Below, piece after piece: positions 1 through 9,479 of a stretch of DNA of 64,000 nt. The translations under genes and the position numbers were made by a program. The stretch comes from Afifella marina DSM 2698 (GTDB taxonomy: Bacteria; Pseudomonadota; Alphaproteobacteria; Rhizobiales; Afifellaceae). The stretch covers positions 806,001 to 870,000 of the forward strand of contig NZ_FMVW01000001.1 in NCBI RefSeq assembly GCF_900102695.1, written 5' to 3'. Below the pieces are notes generated by a model that was given only the letters and a program-made list of their open reading frames with translations, did not search any database and was not told where the DNA came from. How positions within the stretch are numbered: position 1 is the stretch's first letter; each line of letters opens with the position of its first letter.

Positions 1-2
1 AA

Positions 3-125
3 GATGTTCCAATGAGCGCCACTTTCCGTGGCGTCATCCCCTTTGTCGCCAGCGACATTTTGCGCATAATAATTTTAGTTGCCTTCCCTTCGATCACCCT
101 CGTTATGCTTCGAATTCTCTATTGA
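3..125 (+). CDS. TRAP transporter large permease, C-terminal fragment (cut by window edge)
   Basis: The reading frame is open from the left edge to a TGA at 123-125. It encodes about 40 residues, including the stretch FRGVIPFVASDILRIIILVA followed by more hydrophobic sequence. This matches the last membrane segment of DctM-type large permeases of TRAP (sodium-driven, periplasmic-binding-protein-dependent) transporters, where an RG-x-x-PF motif precedes a final hydrophobic helix. Only the C-terminus is visible, so the substrate and the start cannot be told. It lies 117 bases upstream of fadE in the same direction and appears to be a separate unit. The family assignment rests on this short tail alone. 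Confidence 0.6.
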   Translation, partial: DVPMSATFRGVIPFVASDILRIIILVAFPSITLVMLRILY

Positions 126-242
126 GACGAAAAACGACAACCATATGTGGGAGGGGGCGCCGCCGCGCGATCCCCGAATTCGCGGGGCTTGCAACCCGGT
201 CGGTCCGGCCGCGTTTGCACCGCATGCATTGAGGAGCAAGAC

Positions 243-2531
243 ATGTCTTTTCGCGCCCGTTTTATCACTCGCCCCCTCTTCGGCTGGGCGCGCAACATCC
301 TGCCGCCCATGTCGGAGACGGAGCGCGAAGCCATCGAGGCCGGCAATGTCTGGTGGGACGCCGAACTCTTCACCGGGACGCCGGACTGGGAGAGATTGCT
401 TGCGACGCCTCCCGCGACGCTGACGCCGGAAGAACAGGCCTTCCTGGATGGCCCGGTGGCCGAGCTCTGCGAGATGCTCGACGATTGGCACATCAACTGG
501 AAGCTCCATGATCTGCCGCAGGAGGCCTGGGACTTCATCCGCGAGAAGCGCTTCTTCGGCATGATCATCCCGAAGGAATATGGCGGTCTCGGCTTTTCCG
601 CCTTCGCTCATTCGGAGGTGATCCGCAAAGTTTCGACCGCGAGCGTGACGGGGGCGGTGTCCATCATGGTCCCGAATTCGCTCGGGCCGGGCGAGCTTTT
701 GATGCAGTTCGGCACCAAGGAGCAGCGCGATTACTGGCTCCCGCGCCTGGCGCGTGGCGAAGAGATTCCCTGCTTCGGCCTGACGAGCCCTGACGCCGGG
801 TCCGACGCTGCCGCCATGACCGATACCGGTGTCGTCACGCGGGGTATGCACAATGGCGAGGAGGTGCTCGGCATCCGCCTCAACTTCTCCAAGCGCTATA
901 TCACGCTGTCGCCGATCGCGACGGTGATCGGTCTCGCCTTCAAGATGAAGGATCCTGACCATCTCCTCGGCAGCAAGGAAGATCTCGGCATCACCGTCGC
1001 CCTCATTCCGGCCGACACGCCGGGCGTGACGCGCGGTGAGCGGCATATCCCGGCGATGACCTTCTTCCAGAACGGTCCGGTCCACGGCGAGGACGTCTTC
1101 GTACCTCTGTCTGCGATTATCGGCGGCGAGGAGCAGATCGGCAAAGGCTGGAAGATGCTGATGTCGGCGCTGGCCGCCGGGCGCGGCATCTCGCTTCCCT
1201 CGCTGTCGTCCGCCGCGGCCTCGTTTGCCGCGCGCACCACGGGCGCCTATTCCAGGATCCGCCATCAGTTCAATCTGCCCGTCGGCAAGTTCGAAGGCGT
1301 GCAGGAGCACCTCGCCCAGCTCGCCGGCACGGCCTATCAGCTCGACGCGGCGCGCCGCATGACCTGCGCCTCGCTCGACCAGGGCTACAAATCGGGCGTC
1401 ATCGCCGCCATCATGAAGGCCCATGCGACCTATCGGATGCGTGAATCCGTCAACGACGCTTATGACATCCATTCCGGCAAGGCGGTGATCGACGGACCGA
1501 AAAACTATCTCGGCAATCTCTATCGTGCCGTGCCGGTCGGCATCACGGTGGAGGGTGCGAACATCCTCACCCGCAATCTGATGATCTACGGCCAGGGCGC
1601 GATCCGCGCTCATCCCTTTATTTTGAAGGAGATGATGGCGCTGTCGGAAACCGACCGCGACAAGGGCATCAAGGAGTTCGACGAGGCCTTCTGGGGCCAT
1701 GTCGGCCATGCCATCAAGAACGCTTTCCGCGCGATGGGTCGCGGCTGGACGTTTGGCCGCTTCGCGCCGGCGCCGGAGGAGGCGGGCGATCTCGCCGTGC
1801 ATTATCGCCAGCTGTCGCGTTACTCGGCCGCCTTTGCTGTCGTGAGCGATCTGGCGCTCCTCACCCTCGGTGGCTCGCTGAAGCGCAAGGAGCGCCTGTC
1901 GGCCCGTCTTGGCGATATTCTGTCGGAGCTCTATCTCCTGTCGGCCACGTTGAAACGCTTCGAGGTCGACGGAAAACCCGCAGCCGACCGGCCGCTCGTC
2001 GATTATACCTTCGCGCGCGGCACCAAGGCGATCGGCACGGCCTTTGCCGAGCTTCTCGACAATCTGCCGTCGCGACCGGCGGCGTGGCTCGCAAAATTCA
2101 TGCTCTTCCCGTTCGGTGCCCGCCGCTCCGGCCCCTCCGACAAACTCGCCCAGACCTGTGCGGAAATCCTGCTCGAGCCCTCGGAGACGCGCGAGCGTCT
2201 GACCTCCGGCCTCTATCTCGGCGAGGGACAGCCGAACGCGGCGATCTCGCATCTGGAGCGGGCTTTCAAACTCGTCGTCGAAGTCGAGCCGCTGCGCCGC
2301 AAGCTGCGTGAGGCCAAGGTGAGAAACCCCGACGAAGCCGCAAAGAAGAGCCTCATCTCCGAGGAAGAAGCGAGCCGCCTCAAGGAAGCCGAGGCCGCGG
2401 CCGATCTGGTGATCGCCGTCGATGCCTTCCCCGGCGAGGCCTTTACCCACGGCAGCGCACTGCCGGACGAGCGCGACAATGCTCCGTCCAAAGCTGCCAA
2501 CAATGTTCACGACCTGAAACGGACCGCTTAA
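243..2531 (+). CDS. fadE: Acyl-CoA dehydrogenase (FadE type)
   Basis: This 762-residue flavoenzyme catalyses the first step of fatty-acid beta-oxidation, forming trans-2-enoyl-CoA. The length fits the long FadE class (E. coli FadE is about 814 residues) rather than the 380-residue acyl-CoA dehydrogenases. The central region carries typical acyl-CoA dehydrogenase sequence (IIPKEYGGLGFSA; CFGLTSPDAGSDAA; MKAHATYRMRESVNDAYDIH), and a long C-terminal extension follows. The ATG at 243 is preferred because GAGGAG lies 7 bases upstream (231-236); an in-frame upstream ATG at 147 lacks a good ribosome site. The stop overlaps the next start (TAATG), so translation is probably coupled to the thiolase. 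It is the first gene of the fad operon. Confidence 0.93.
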   Translation: MSFRARFITRPLFGWARNILPPMSETEREAIEAGNVWWDAELFTGTPDWERLLATPPATLTPEEQAFLDGPVAELCEMLDDWHINWKLHDLPQEAWDFIREKRFFGMIIPKEYGGLGFSAFAHSEVIRKVSTASVTGAVSIMVPNSLGPGELLMQFGTKEQRDYWLPRLARGEEIPCFGLTSPDAGSDAAAMTDTGVVTRGMHNGEEVLGIRLNFSKRYITLSPIATVIGLAFKMKDPDHLLGSKEDLGITVALIPADTPGVTRGERHIPAMTFFQNGPVHGEDVFVPLSAIIGGEEQIGKGWKMLMSALAAGRGISLPSLSSAAASFAARTTGAYSRIRHQFNLPVGKFEGVQEHLAQLAGTAYQLDAARRMTCASLDQGYKSGVIAAIMKAHATYRMRESVNDAYDIHSGKAVIDGPKNYLGNLYRAVPVGITVEGANILTRNLMIYGQGAIRAHPFILKEMMALSETDRDKGIKEFDEAFWGHVGHAIKNAFRAMGRGWTFGRFAPAPEEAGDLAVHYRQLSRYSAAFAVVSDLALLTLGGSLKRKERLSARLGDILSELYLLSATLKRFEVDGKPAADRPLVDYTFARGTKAIGTAFAELLDNLPSRPAAWLAKFMLFPFGARRSGPSDKLAQTCAEILLEPSETRERLTSGLYLGEGQPNAAISHLERAFKLVVEVEPLRRKLREAKVRNPDEAAKKSLISEEEASRLKEAEAAADLVIAVDAFPGEAFTHGSALPDERDNAPSKAANNVHDLKRTA

Positions 2532-3817
2532 TGACCCAGCCAGTTTATCTGGTGGACGGCGCCCGAACCCCGTTCATCAAAGCCCGGGGAAAGCCCGGGC
2601 CGTTCACGCCTGTCGACCTCGCCGTGCAGGCGGGGCGACCGCTTCTCATGCGCCAGCCTTTCTCGCCGAAGGAATTCGACGAGGTCATCCTGGGCTGCGT
2701 CAACGTCATTGCCGATGAGATGAACCCGGCGCGTGTCGCAGCCCTTCGTCTCGACATGGGTGACGAGATGCCGGCCTTCACCGTGCAGATCAATTGCGGC
2801 TCCGGCATGCAGTCGATCGATACGGCCTTCCGCTACATCCAGGACGGCACCCGCGACATGATCCTGGCCGGCGGCACGGAGGCGCTCAGCCATTCGCCGA
2901 TGATCTTGAAGCGCGATGCGGTGGAATGGCTGGGCGAGTTCAATTCCTCGAAGTCCATCTGGGACCGGCTCGGCAAGACGACGTCGTTCCGTCCGGGCGA
3001 TTTCAAGCCGCAGATCGGTCTGGAGCGCGGCCTCACCGACCCGATCACGGAACTCAATATGGGTCAGACCGCGGAAATCCTGGCTCAGATCTTCGACATC
3101 AGCCGCGAGCAGGCCGACGAATACGCGACGGAAAGCCATCATCGGCTCGCCCGGGCACAGAATGAAGGCTGGCTCGCCGACGAGGTGACGCCGGCCTTCG
3201 ATCGCGACGGCGTCGCCTACGATCACGACGACGGCGTGCGGCCCGACAGTTCGGTGGAAAAACTTGCCAAGCTGAAGCCCGCTTTCGAGCGGCCTTTCGG
3301 CAAGGTAACGCCCGGCAACGCCTCGCAAATCACCGATGGCGCCTGCTGGGTCATCCTCGCCTCCGAGAGGGCGGTCGAGAAATGGGGGCTGAAACCGATC
3401 GCGAAAATCGTCGATTCCGAATGGGGGGCCCTCGATCCCGCCATCATGGGGCTTGGGCCCGTCGTGTCGTCGACGCGGCTCATGCAGCGCCATGACATGG
3501 GTCTCGACAATGTCGATCTGTGGGAGCTGAACGAAGCTTTCGCCGCGCAGGTGCTCGGCTGTCTCGCCGCCTGGGAAGACGAAACCGTCTGCCGCGACGT
3601 TCTTGGTCTCGACCATCCGCTCGGGCGCATCGAACGCGACAAGCTCAACATCGACGGCGGCGCCATCAGCCTCGGCCATCCGGTCGGCACCAGCGGCAAC
3701 CGCATCGTGCTGCATCTCGCCAACGCCTTGAGGCGCACCGGCAAGAGCCGCGGAATTGCAACCGAATGCATCGGCGGCGGCCAGGGCGGCGCCATGCTCA
3801 TCGAACGCGTAATGTGA
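2531..3817 (+). CDS. fadI: Acetyl-CoA C-acyltransferase (thiolase, FadI/FadA type)
   Basis: This 428-residue thiolase carries out the last beta-oxidation step, releasing acetyl-CoA from 3-ketoacyl-CoA. The nucleophilic cysteine is in NCGSGMQS (Cys89). The C-terminal half carries the GHPVGTSGNRI histidine motif and, close to the end, the second catalytic cysteine in CIGGGQGGAM. The start ATG overlaps the fadE stop by one base. The stop is followed after 11 bases by the hydratase/dehydrogenase gene, so the three enzymes form a compact operon. I use fadI because it pairs with a fused FadJ-like protein, but fadA would be equally defensible from sequence alone. Confidence 0.93.
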   Translation: MTQPVYLVDGARTPFIKARGKPGPFTPVDLAVQAGRPLLMRQPFSPKEFDEVILGCVNVIADEMNPARVAALRLDMGDEMPAFTVQINCGSGMQSIDTAFRYIQDGTRDMILAGGTEALSHSPMILKRDAVEWLGEFNSSKSIWDRLGKTTSFRPGDFKPQIGLERGLTDPITELNMGQTAEILAQIFDISREQADEYATESHHRLARAQNEGWLADEVTPAFDRDGVAYDHDDGVRPDSSVEKLAKLKPAFERPFGKVTPGNASQITDGACWVILASERAVEKWGLKPIAKIVDSEWGALDPAIMGLGPVVSSTRLMQRHDMGLDNVDLWELNEAFAAQVLGCLAAWEDETVCRDVLGLDHPLGRIERDKLNIDGGAISLGHPVGTSGNRIVLHLANALRRTGKSRGIATECIGGGQGGAMLIERVM

Positions 3818-3828
3818 GGACGGAAGAC

Positions 3829-5946
3829 ATGGGACGCATGCTAAGCGCGCTGTCGCCGCGCCTTATGGAAACCGGGCCCGTCGATCTGAAGATGGCGCCC
3901 GCCGACAAAATGTGGAAGCGCGGCCGTGACGCCGACAATGTCGAATGGCTTCTCCTCGACATGCCGGGCCGCTCCGTCAATGTCGTCGACGAGGCGATGC
4001 TGACGGAACTCGACGCCATCCTGACGGAGCTTGAGGCCAATCCGCCGAAGGCGCTCGTCATCCGCTCGGCGAAGAAATCCGGCTTCATCGTCGGCGCCGA
4101 CATCAACATGTTCCGCAATCTGACGAAGGCGGAAGAGGTGGAGGCGGCGCTGCGCCGTGCCCACAAAGTCGTCGATCGGCTCGCCGAGGTGTCTTATCCG
4201 ACCGTCGCCGTCATTCATGGCAATTGCCTGGGAGGCGGGCTTGAGATCGCGCTCGCCTGCGAGCGCCGCGTCGCGGTCGGCGAGGCGAAGCTCGGCTTCC
4301 CGGAGGTCATGCTCGGCCTGCATCCGGGCCTTGGCGGCACCTTCCGCTCCACCGAACTCATCGACCCGACCGAGGCGATGACCATGATGTTGACCGGCCG
4401 CAACAAATCGGCCCGCTCGGCAAAGCGTCTGGGTCTCGTCGATCTCGCCACGGAAGAACGCCATGTGGCGGCTGCCGTTGCCGCGGTCGCCAGGGGCGAG
4501 CTTCATTCCGCCGCCCATGAGGGGCTGAAGGACAAGGCCTTGAGCAGCGGCCCGGGGCGTCGTTTTGCCTCCAACCGCATGCGGTCGAAGGTCGAAGAGC
4601 GGCTGCGCAAGGAGCATTATCCGGCGCCCTACGCGCTCATCGATCTGTGGGAGACGTCCGGCGGCGACGTCGACAATATGCGCGAAGGCGAGATCAAATC
4701 CTTTGCCGATCTTCTCGTTACGGATACGGCGCAAAGCCTCATCCGCGTCTTCTTCCTGCGCGAGAAGATGAAGGGTCTCGCCCCCAAGAAGAGCGATATC
4801 GGCCATGTGCACGTGGTTGGTGCCGGCACGATGGGCGGCGAGATCGCGGCCTGGTCGGCGCGCAGCGGCATGCGTGCGACGCTCGCCGATCTTGCCATCA
4901 AGCCGATCGCCAAGGCGATGAAGCCGGCGTGGAAGATGATGGAAAAGACGCTCAAAGACAGCGTCAAAGCGCGCGATGCCTGGGACCGGCTCATCCCCGA
5001 CCCGAACGGATATGGGCTCAAAGGTGCCGACCTCGTCATCGAGGCGGTGCCGGAGAAGCTCGATCTGAAGAAGAAGATCTATGCGGGTCTCGAAGAGGGT
5101 ATGAAGCCTGGTGCGATCATCGCCACCAACACCTCGTCGATCCCGCTCGAGGATTTGCGGGCGGACCTGAAAGATCCCTCCCGGTTCGTCGGCATCCACT
5201 TCTTCAACCCGGTGTCGAAGATGCAGCTCGTCGAGGTGGTGAAACACGACCGCCTGTCGGACGAGACGCTTTCGGCCGCGATGTCCTACGTCACCTCGAT
5301 CGACCGCCTGCCGGCGCCGGTGAAATCCTCGCCGGGCTTCCTCGTCAATCGGGCTCTGACGCCGTATCTCCTGGAGGCCATGCTCTTGCTCGACGAAGGC
5401 GTCGACAAGGAGGTGATCGACGAGGCCGCGAAGGATTTCGGCATGCCGATGGGCCCTGTGGAGCTCATGGACAATATCGGCCTCGATGTCGGGCTCGCCG
5501 TTGCCGACGAGTTGCGCAATCGCCTGCCTGTGCCGATTCCCGAAGCGCCCCAATGGCTGAAGGACAAGGTCGAAAAGGGCGAGCTCGGCCGCAAAACCGG
5601 CAAGGGGCTCTATTCCTACGACAAGGACGGAAAGCCGCAGCGAGGCAAGAAGCACGAGGCCATCCCGCCGGCGGATCTTAAGGATCGCCTGGTCCTGCCG
5701 ATCCTCAACACCTGTGCGGCATGTCTGCGTGAGAACGTCGTGGAGGACGAGGATGTTCTTGACGGCGCCATGATTTTCGGTACGGGCTTTGCTCCTTTCA
5801 GGGGCGGACCGCTCCATTACGCCCGCGCTCGTGGCGTGGACGATGTTGTGGCGGCGCTCGACAAGCTGGCCGAAAAATATGGCGATCGCTTCAAGCCGGA
5901 CGACGGCTGGACAAAACTCCGACAGGAACAGCGTGCGGCCGCCTGA
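3829..5946 (+). CDS. fadJ: Fused enoyl-CoA hydratase / 3-hydroxyacyl-CoA dehydrogenase (FadJ/FadB type)
   Basis: This 705-residue protein is the alpha subunit of the beta-oxidation complex and carries two activities. Residues about 30-230 form a crotonase domain (FIVGADINMFR; GNCLGGGLEIALACERR). From about residue 325 a Rossmann NAD-binding motif, VVGAGTMGGEIA, begins the dehydrogenase, which also has GIHFFNPVSKMQLVEVV with the family histidine and a C-terminal 3HCDH domain ending in GFAPFRGGPLHYA. The ATG at 3829 is chosen because GAGGACGGAAG lies just before it; longer in-frame extensions run into the thiolase gene. It works with the preceding thiolase, and the next gene starts within its last codons. 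Confidence 0.93.
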   Translation: MGRMLSALSPRLMETGPVDLKMAPADKMWKRGRDADNVEWLLLDMPGRSVNVVDEAMLTELDAILTELEANPPKALVIRSAKKSGFIVGADINMFRNLTKAEEVEAALRRAHKVVDRLAEVSYPTVAVIHGNCLGGGLEIALACERRVAVGEAKLGFPEVMLGLHPGLGGTFRSTELIDPTEAMTMMLTGRNKSARSAKRLGLVDLATEERHVAAAVAAVARGELHSAAHEGLKDKALSSGPGRRFASNRMRSKVEERLRKEHYPAPYALIDLWETSGGDVDNMREGEIKSFADLLVTDTAQSLIRVFFLREKMKGLAPKKSDIGHVHVVGAGTMGGEIAAWSARSGMRATLADLAIKPIAKAMKPAWKMMEKTLKDSVKARDAWDRLIPDPNGYGLKGADLVIEAVPEKLDLKKKIYAGLEEGMKPGAIIATNTSSIPLEDLRADLKDPSRFVGIHFFNPVSKMQLVEVVKHDRLSDETLSAAMSYVTSIDRLPAPVKSSPGFLVNRALTPYLLEAMLLLDEGVDKEVIDEAAKDFGMPMGPVELMDNIGLDVGLAVADELRNRLPVPIPEAPQWLKDKVEKGELGRKTGKGLYSYDKDGKPQRGKKHEAIPPADLKDRLVLPILNTCAACLRENVVEDEDVLDGAMIFGTGFAPFRGGPLHYARARGVDDVVAALDKLAEKYGDRFKPDDGWTKLRQEQRAAA

Positions 5947-7792
5947 GGTTTCCTCGGACGCAGACGCCCTCGCCGACAGGGTTATCGAGCATGTAGGCCG
6001 CGACATCGTTCTCGGCCTGCCGCTCGGTCTCGGTAAGGCGAACCATTTTGCCAATGCGCTGTACAGGCGGGCCGAAGCCGATCGCTCGATCCGCCTGAGG
6101 ATTTTCACCGCTTTGACGCTGCAGCCGCCTTCCGGCTCCTCGGAGATCGAAAAGCGGTTCATGGGCCCGCTCGCCGAGCGGCTCTATGCCGGCGTTCCGC
6201 GCCTTGTTTATGCGCGGCCGATGCGGGCGGGCACTCTGCCGCCCAATATCGAGGTCAACGAGTTCTTCTTTCTCGCCGGCAAGTACCTGTCGAGCCCGCA
6301 CGCCCAGCAGACATACATCTCCGCCAACTACACTCACGCCGTCGGCTATCTTTTGGAGCGCGGCGTCAACGTCGTTGGCCAGATGGTGGCGCGCGAAGGC
6401 GAGGGGGAGAGCGCCCGTTACAGCATCTCCGGCAATACGGATGTGACGCTCGACATTCTGCCGACGATCCGGGCGCGGCGGGCCGCCGGCGAAAGGCTCG
6501 CTCTGGTTGGCGAGGTGAACAACGAGCTCCCCTTCATGCCGGGCGCGGCCGAATTGGCGCCGGAAGAGTTCGATTTTATCCTCGAAAGCGGGGATTATCC
6601 GCTTTTCGTCACACCGAAACCGCCCGTTTCGCTCGCCGATTATGCCATCGGCCTGCATGCGGCGAGCCTGGTGCCCGATGGCGGGACGCTGCAGATCGGC
6701 ATTGGCTCGATCGGCGATGCGCTCACCCATGCGCTCATACTGCGCCATCGCGAGCCGGAGGTTTTCCGCGCCGCGCTCGAGGCGCTTGGTCCGACGCCTG
6801 CGGGACGCGAGCGCCATTGCGACCCGTTTCGCGAAGGCCTCTATGCCGCCTCGGAAATGTTCGTCGACGGTTTTCTCGATCTCTTCGAGGCCGGCATCCT
6901 GAAGCGGCCGGCCGAGGATGGCGCCGTCCTGCATGCCGGATTCTTTCTCGGACCACAGAGTTTTTACGACCGCTTGAAGGCCCTGCCGGAGGCGGAGCGG
7001 GCGAAGCTCTCCATGCGCGAGATCTCCTTCGTCAACGATCTCTATGGCGGTGAAGAGCAGAAGCGCCGCGACCGCCGTGACGCGCGCTTCGTCAACAATG
7101 CGATGATGGCGACGCTTCTCGGTGCCGTCGTTTCCGACCAGCTGGAGGATGGCCGTGTCGTCTCGGGTGTCGGCGGCCAGTACAATTTCGTCGCCCAGGC
7201 TTTCGCGCTCAAAGGCGCGCGCTCCATCATGGCGCTTCGGGCCTCGCGCATGGCCAAGGGCGCGCCGCGTTCGAACATCGTCTGGACCTACGGCCATGCC
7301 ACCGTGCCGCGGCATCTGAAGGACGTCGTCATCACGGAATATGGGATCGCGGAACTGAAAGGCCGCAGCGACCGCGACACGGTTGCCGCCATGCTGGCGA
7401 TCACCGACAGCCGTTTTCAGGACGGGCTCGTGAAGCGTGCCCGCAAGGCCGGCAAGATCGAGCGCGATTTCCGGATTTCTTCCGCGGAGAACACGCCGCA
7501 GCGCATTGTTTCGGCTCTCTCGCCTTTCCGCCAAGCCGGGCATCTGCCGCGCTTCCCGCTCGGCACCGATTTCACCGAGGCCGAACAAACTCTGCTGCCA
7601 GCCTTGTCGCTTCTGAAGCGGCAGCAGGGGGCCTGGCTCGAGCTCGCCCGTACCTTCCGGGAGGGGTGGAGAGCCGGTGAGACGAGCCCTGCCGAAAAGG
7701 CGGCTCTCGATCGCATGGGGCTCGCCAGACCGAAAAGCCTCAAGGAGACGGTGCTCGCCGCCCTCGTTCTGGGCGCGCTAAGGCGCGACTGA
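5933..7792 (+). CDS. Acetyl-CoA hydrolase/transferase family protein
   Basis: This 619-residue protein is of the acetyl-CoA hydrolase / CoA-transferase family. Supporting sequence includes LQIGIGSIGDALTHAL, SGVGGQYNFVAQAFAL and the C-terminal ITEYGIAELKGRSDRD, which resembles the region holding the catalytic glutamate of the AcetylCoA_hyd_C domain. Family members cleave acyl-CoA or move CoA between carboxylic acids. The GTG at 5933, with AGGA 5 bases upstream, overlaps the end of fadJ by 14 bases, so it is translationally coupled to the beta-oxidation operon. A role in recycling CoA or disposing of acetyl-CoA is an inference. The protein is longer than the roughly 430-500 residues common in the family, mainly through a mid-protein insertion and a C-terminal extension. 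Confidence 0.8.
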   Translation: MRPPEVSSDADALADRVIEHVGRDIVLGLPLGLGKANHFANALYRRAEADRSIRLRIFTALTLQPPSGSSEIEKRFMGPLAERLYAGVPRLVYARPMRAGTLPPNIEVNEFFFLAGKYLSSPHAQQTYISANYTHAVGYLLERGVNVVGQMVAREGEGESARYSISGNTDVTLDILPTIRARRAAGERLALVGEVNNELPFMPGAAELAPEEFDFILESGDYPLFVTPKPPVSLADYAIGLHAASLVPDGGTLQIGIGSIGDALTHALILRHREPEVFRAALEALGPTPAGRERHCDPFREGLYAASEMFVDGFLDLFEAGILKRPAEDGAVLHAGFFLGPQSFYDRLKALPEAERAKLSMREISFVNDLYGGEEQKRRDRRDARFVNNAMMATLLGAVVSDQLEDGRVVSGVGGQYNFVAQAFALKGARSIMALRASRMAKGAPRSNIVWTYGHATVPRHLKDVVITEYGIAELKGRSDRDTVAAMLAITDSRFQDGLVKRARKAGKIERDFRISSAENTPQRIVSALSPFRQAGHLPRFPLGTDFTEAEQTLLPALSLLKRQQGAWLELARTFREGWRAGETSPAEKAALDRMGLARPKSLKETVLAALVLGALRRD

Positions 7793-7839
7793 TCTTGTGC
7801 AGGCCGCATCGGAGCTCGACTTCTTGCGCGCATGCGGGA

Positions 7840-8706
7840 ATGCTCCACGAAATGGGTGCTCCAGCCTCACATTACGTCGACACCGATGAGCATGCCGCAG
7901 CGCCTGCGCGCCTCCAGCGCGTCGAGGCAGAGGCGCGGATTGCCTTCAAGCGCGCGGGCGGTTCGACCCGTCTTGACCGTTTGTTCCACCAGGGATCGGT
8001 GAAGTGGCGCCTGCCGAAGGTGCCCGCGGGCATGCCGCCCGAAGCGGTCGTCATCAACACCGCTGGCGGTCTGACCGGCGGCGACCGTTTCGCCATTTCG
8101 GTGACGATGGGCGAGGGGACGACGGCGGTTCTAATGACGCCCGCTTGCGAGCGGCTTTACCGCACGGAGAGCGGGGTTGCCGAAATCGACGTACATGTCG
8201 ATCTCGCGCCCGGCGCCACTCTCTACTGGCTGCCGCAGGAGACGATCGCGTTTCAGGGCGCGGCCTGTCACCGGCGTATCACGGCCGAGCTCGGCGAAGG
8301 CGCCCGGCTTCTGGCGCTGGAATCGACGCTTCTTGGGCGCCGCGCCATGGGCGAAAGAGTGACGCGGGCCGATCTGCGGGAAAGCTGGCGGGCGCGCCGC
8401 GCGGGACGTCTCGTGCATGCCGACGAACTGGCGTTGCGCGGCGACGTCGCGGAGCTCGGCGGCGCACGTGCCACCTTGGCGGGCGGCAGCGCTTTTGCGA
8501 GCCTTCTCCTCGTGGCGGACGATTGCGAGCGGATGGTGAAGCCGTTGCGAGCAGCACTCGGGCCCGGAGGCGGGGCGAGCGCCTTCAATGGCAAAATACT
8601 TGCTAGACTGGTAGCAGAAGACGGCCTTGCGCTGCGACGCCGCCTTGTGCCCGCACTCAGAATTCTCTTGGCGGATTGTCCGCTGCCCAAAATCTGGACG
8701 CTTTGA
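7840..8706 (+). CDS. ureD: Urease accessory protein UreD
   Basis: This 288-residue nickel-chaperone scaffold helps load nickel into apo-urease together with UreF and UreG. Diagnostic sequence includes the N-terminal [14 protein letters not shown], the [14 protein letters not shown] motif, [20 protein letters not shown] and a C-terminal LPKIW. It lies 9 bases before ureA. The start is uncertain. I give the ATG at 7840; an ATG at 7852 and a TTG at 7795 are possible, and none has a well-spaced ribosome site. Conserved sequence starts around residue 25, so the core is unaffected. Confidence 0.9.
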   Translation: MLHEMGAPASHYVDTDEHAAAPARLQRVEAEARIAFKRAGGSTRLDRLFHQGSVKWRLPKVPAGMPPEAVVINTAGGLTGGDRFAISVTMGEGTTAVLMTPACERLYRTESGVAEIDVHVDLAPGATLYWLPQETIAFQGAACHRRITAELGEGARLLALESTLLGRRAMGERVTRADLRESWRARRAGRLVHADELALRGDVAELGGARATLAGGSAFASLLLVADDCERMVKPLRAALGPGGGASAFNGKILARLVAEDGLALRRRLVPALRILLADCPLPKIWTL

Positions 8707-8715
8707 GACAGGACC

Positions 8716-9018
8716 ATGCAGCTCACCCCGCGCGAAAAGGACAAACTGCTTGTTGCCATGGCGGCCGAAGTCGCCCGAAAGCGGCTTCAACGGGGCGTCA
8801 AGCTCAACCATCCGGAGGTGATCGCCCTCATCACGGACTTCGTGGTCGAAGGTGCGCGCGACGGACGCGCCGTCGCCGATCTGATGGAGGCGGGCGCCCA
8901 TGTCGTCACCCGCGACCAGGTGATGGAAGGCGTGGCGGAGATGATCCACGATGTGCAGGTGGAGGCGACGTTCCCGGATGGGACCAAGCTCGTCACGGTC
9001 CACCAGCCGGTTCGCTGA
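8716..9018 (+). CDS. ureA: Urease gamma subunit UreA
   Basis: The 100 residues match the usual length of a separate gamma subunit. It starts [13 protein letters not shown] and ends with [15 protein letters not shown], both typical of the family. Urease hydrolyses urea to ammonia and carbamate in the cytoplasm; the gamma subunit is structural in the trimer of UreABC. The gene sits between ureD and ureB in the standard order. Confidence 0.97.
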   Translation: MQLTPREKDKLLVAMAAEVARKRLQRGVKLNHPEVIALITDFVVEGARDGRAVADLMEAGAHVVTRDQVMEGVAEMIHDVQVEATFPDGTKLVTVHQPVR

Positions 9019-9065
9019 ACACGAGGCCGAACGAGGCTTTCGGCGAGAAGAGAGGTAATGGTGCC

Positions 9066-9371
9066 ATGATCCCTGGAGAGGTCATTCCGGCTGCGGGCGA
9101 CATCGTTCTCAACGAAGGGTGCGAGACCGTCAGCCTTGAGGTCGCCAATACGGGCGACCGCCCCATTCAGGTGGGATCGCACTACCATTTCTATGAAACG
9201 AACGAAGCTCTGGTATTCGACCGCGAGAAAGCCCGCGGCATGCGCCTTGATATCGCGGCCGGCACGGCCGTGCGTTTCGAGCCGGGCCAGAGGCGCGAGG
9301 TGACGCTCGTGCCGCTTCGTGGCGCCCGCAAAGTCTACGGCTTCACTCAGAAAGTTATGGGTTCGCTGTAA
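9066..9371 (+). CDS. ureB: Urease beta subunit UreB
   Basis: This 101-residue structural subunit has the family N-terminus [18 protein letters not shown] and the motif [15 protein letters not shown]. The ATG at 9066 follows GAGGT (9052-9056) at good spacing. In most genomes ureC follows within a few bases. Here a strong hairpin terminator lies 68 bases after the stop, and about 2 kb of unrelated genes separate ureB from ureC. Confidence 0.96.
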   Translation: MIPGEVIPAAGDIVLNEGCETVSLEVANTGDRPIQVGSHYHFYETNEALVFDREKARGMRLDIAAGTAVRFEPGQRREVTLVPLRGARKVYGFTQKVMGSL

Positions 9372-9438
9372 GCGCGATCGGACATTCGGCCGGCGAGGTG
9401 GTGCGGCCGACAATCGCCGGATCTAATTCCATGAAAGA

Positions 9439-9470
9439 GGGCGCGGTCGCTCAGACGGCCGCGCCCTTTT
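9439..9470 (+). terminator. Rho-independent terminator after ureDAB
   Basis: GGGCGCGG at 9439-9446 pairs with CCGCGCCC at 9459-9466. Three further pairs (one G-T) extend the stem to 11 bp with a six-base loop, and TTTT follows at 9467-9470. On the other strand it also faces the end of the exported-protein gene at 9480-9938, so it may serve both directions. Confidence 0.8.
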
Positions 9471-9479
9471 GTGCTCCCG

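Noticed and set aside
75-2510. Long open frame on the minus strand opposite fadE
   Set aside because: It is a GC-rich antisense shadow. Its product has no recognisable domain, while the plus strand encodes a clear acyl-CoA dehydrogenase.
3841-6162. Long open frame on the minus strand opposite fadJ
   Set aside because: Same reason: charged, Arg/His-rich shadow translation with no family resemblance, opposite a well-supported gene.
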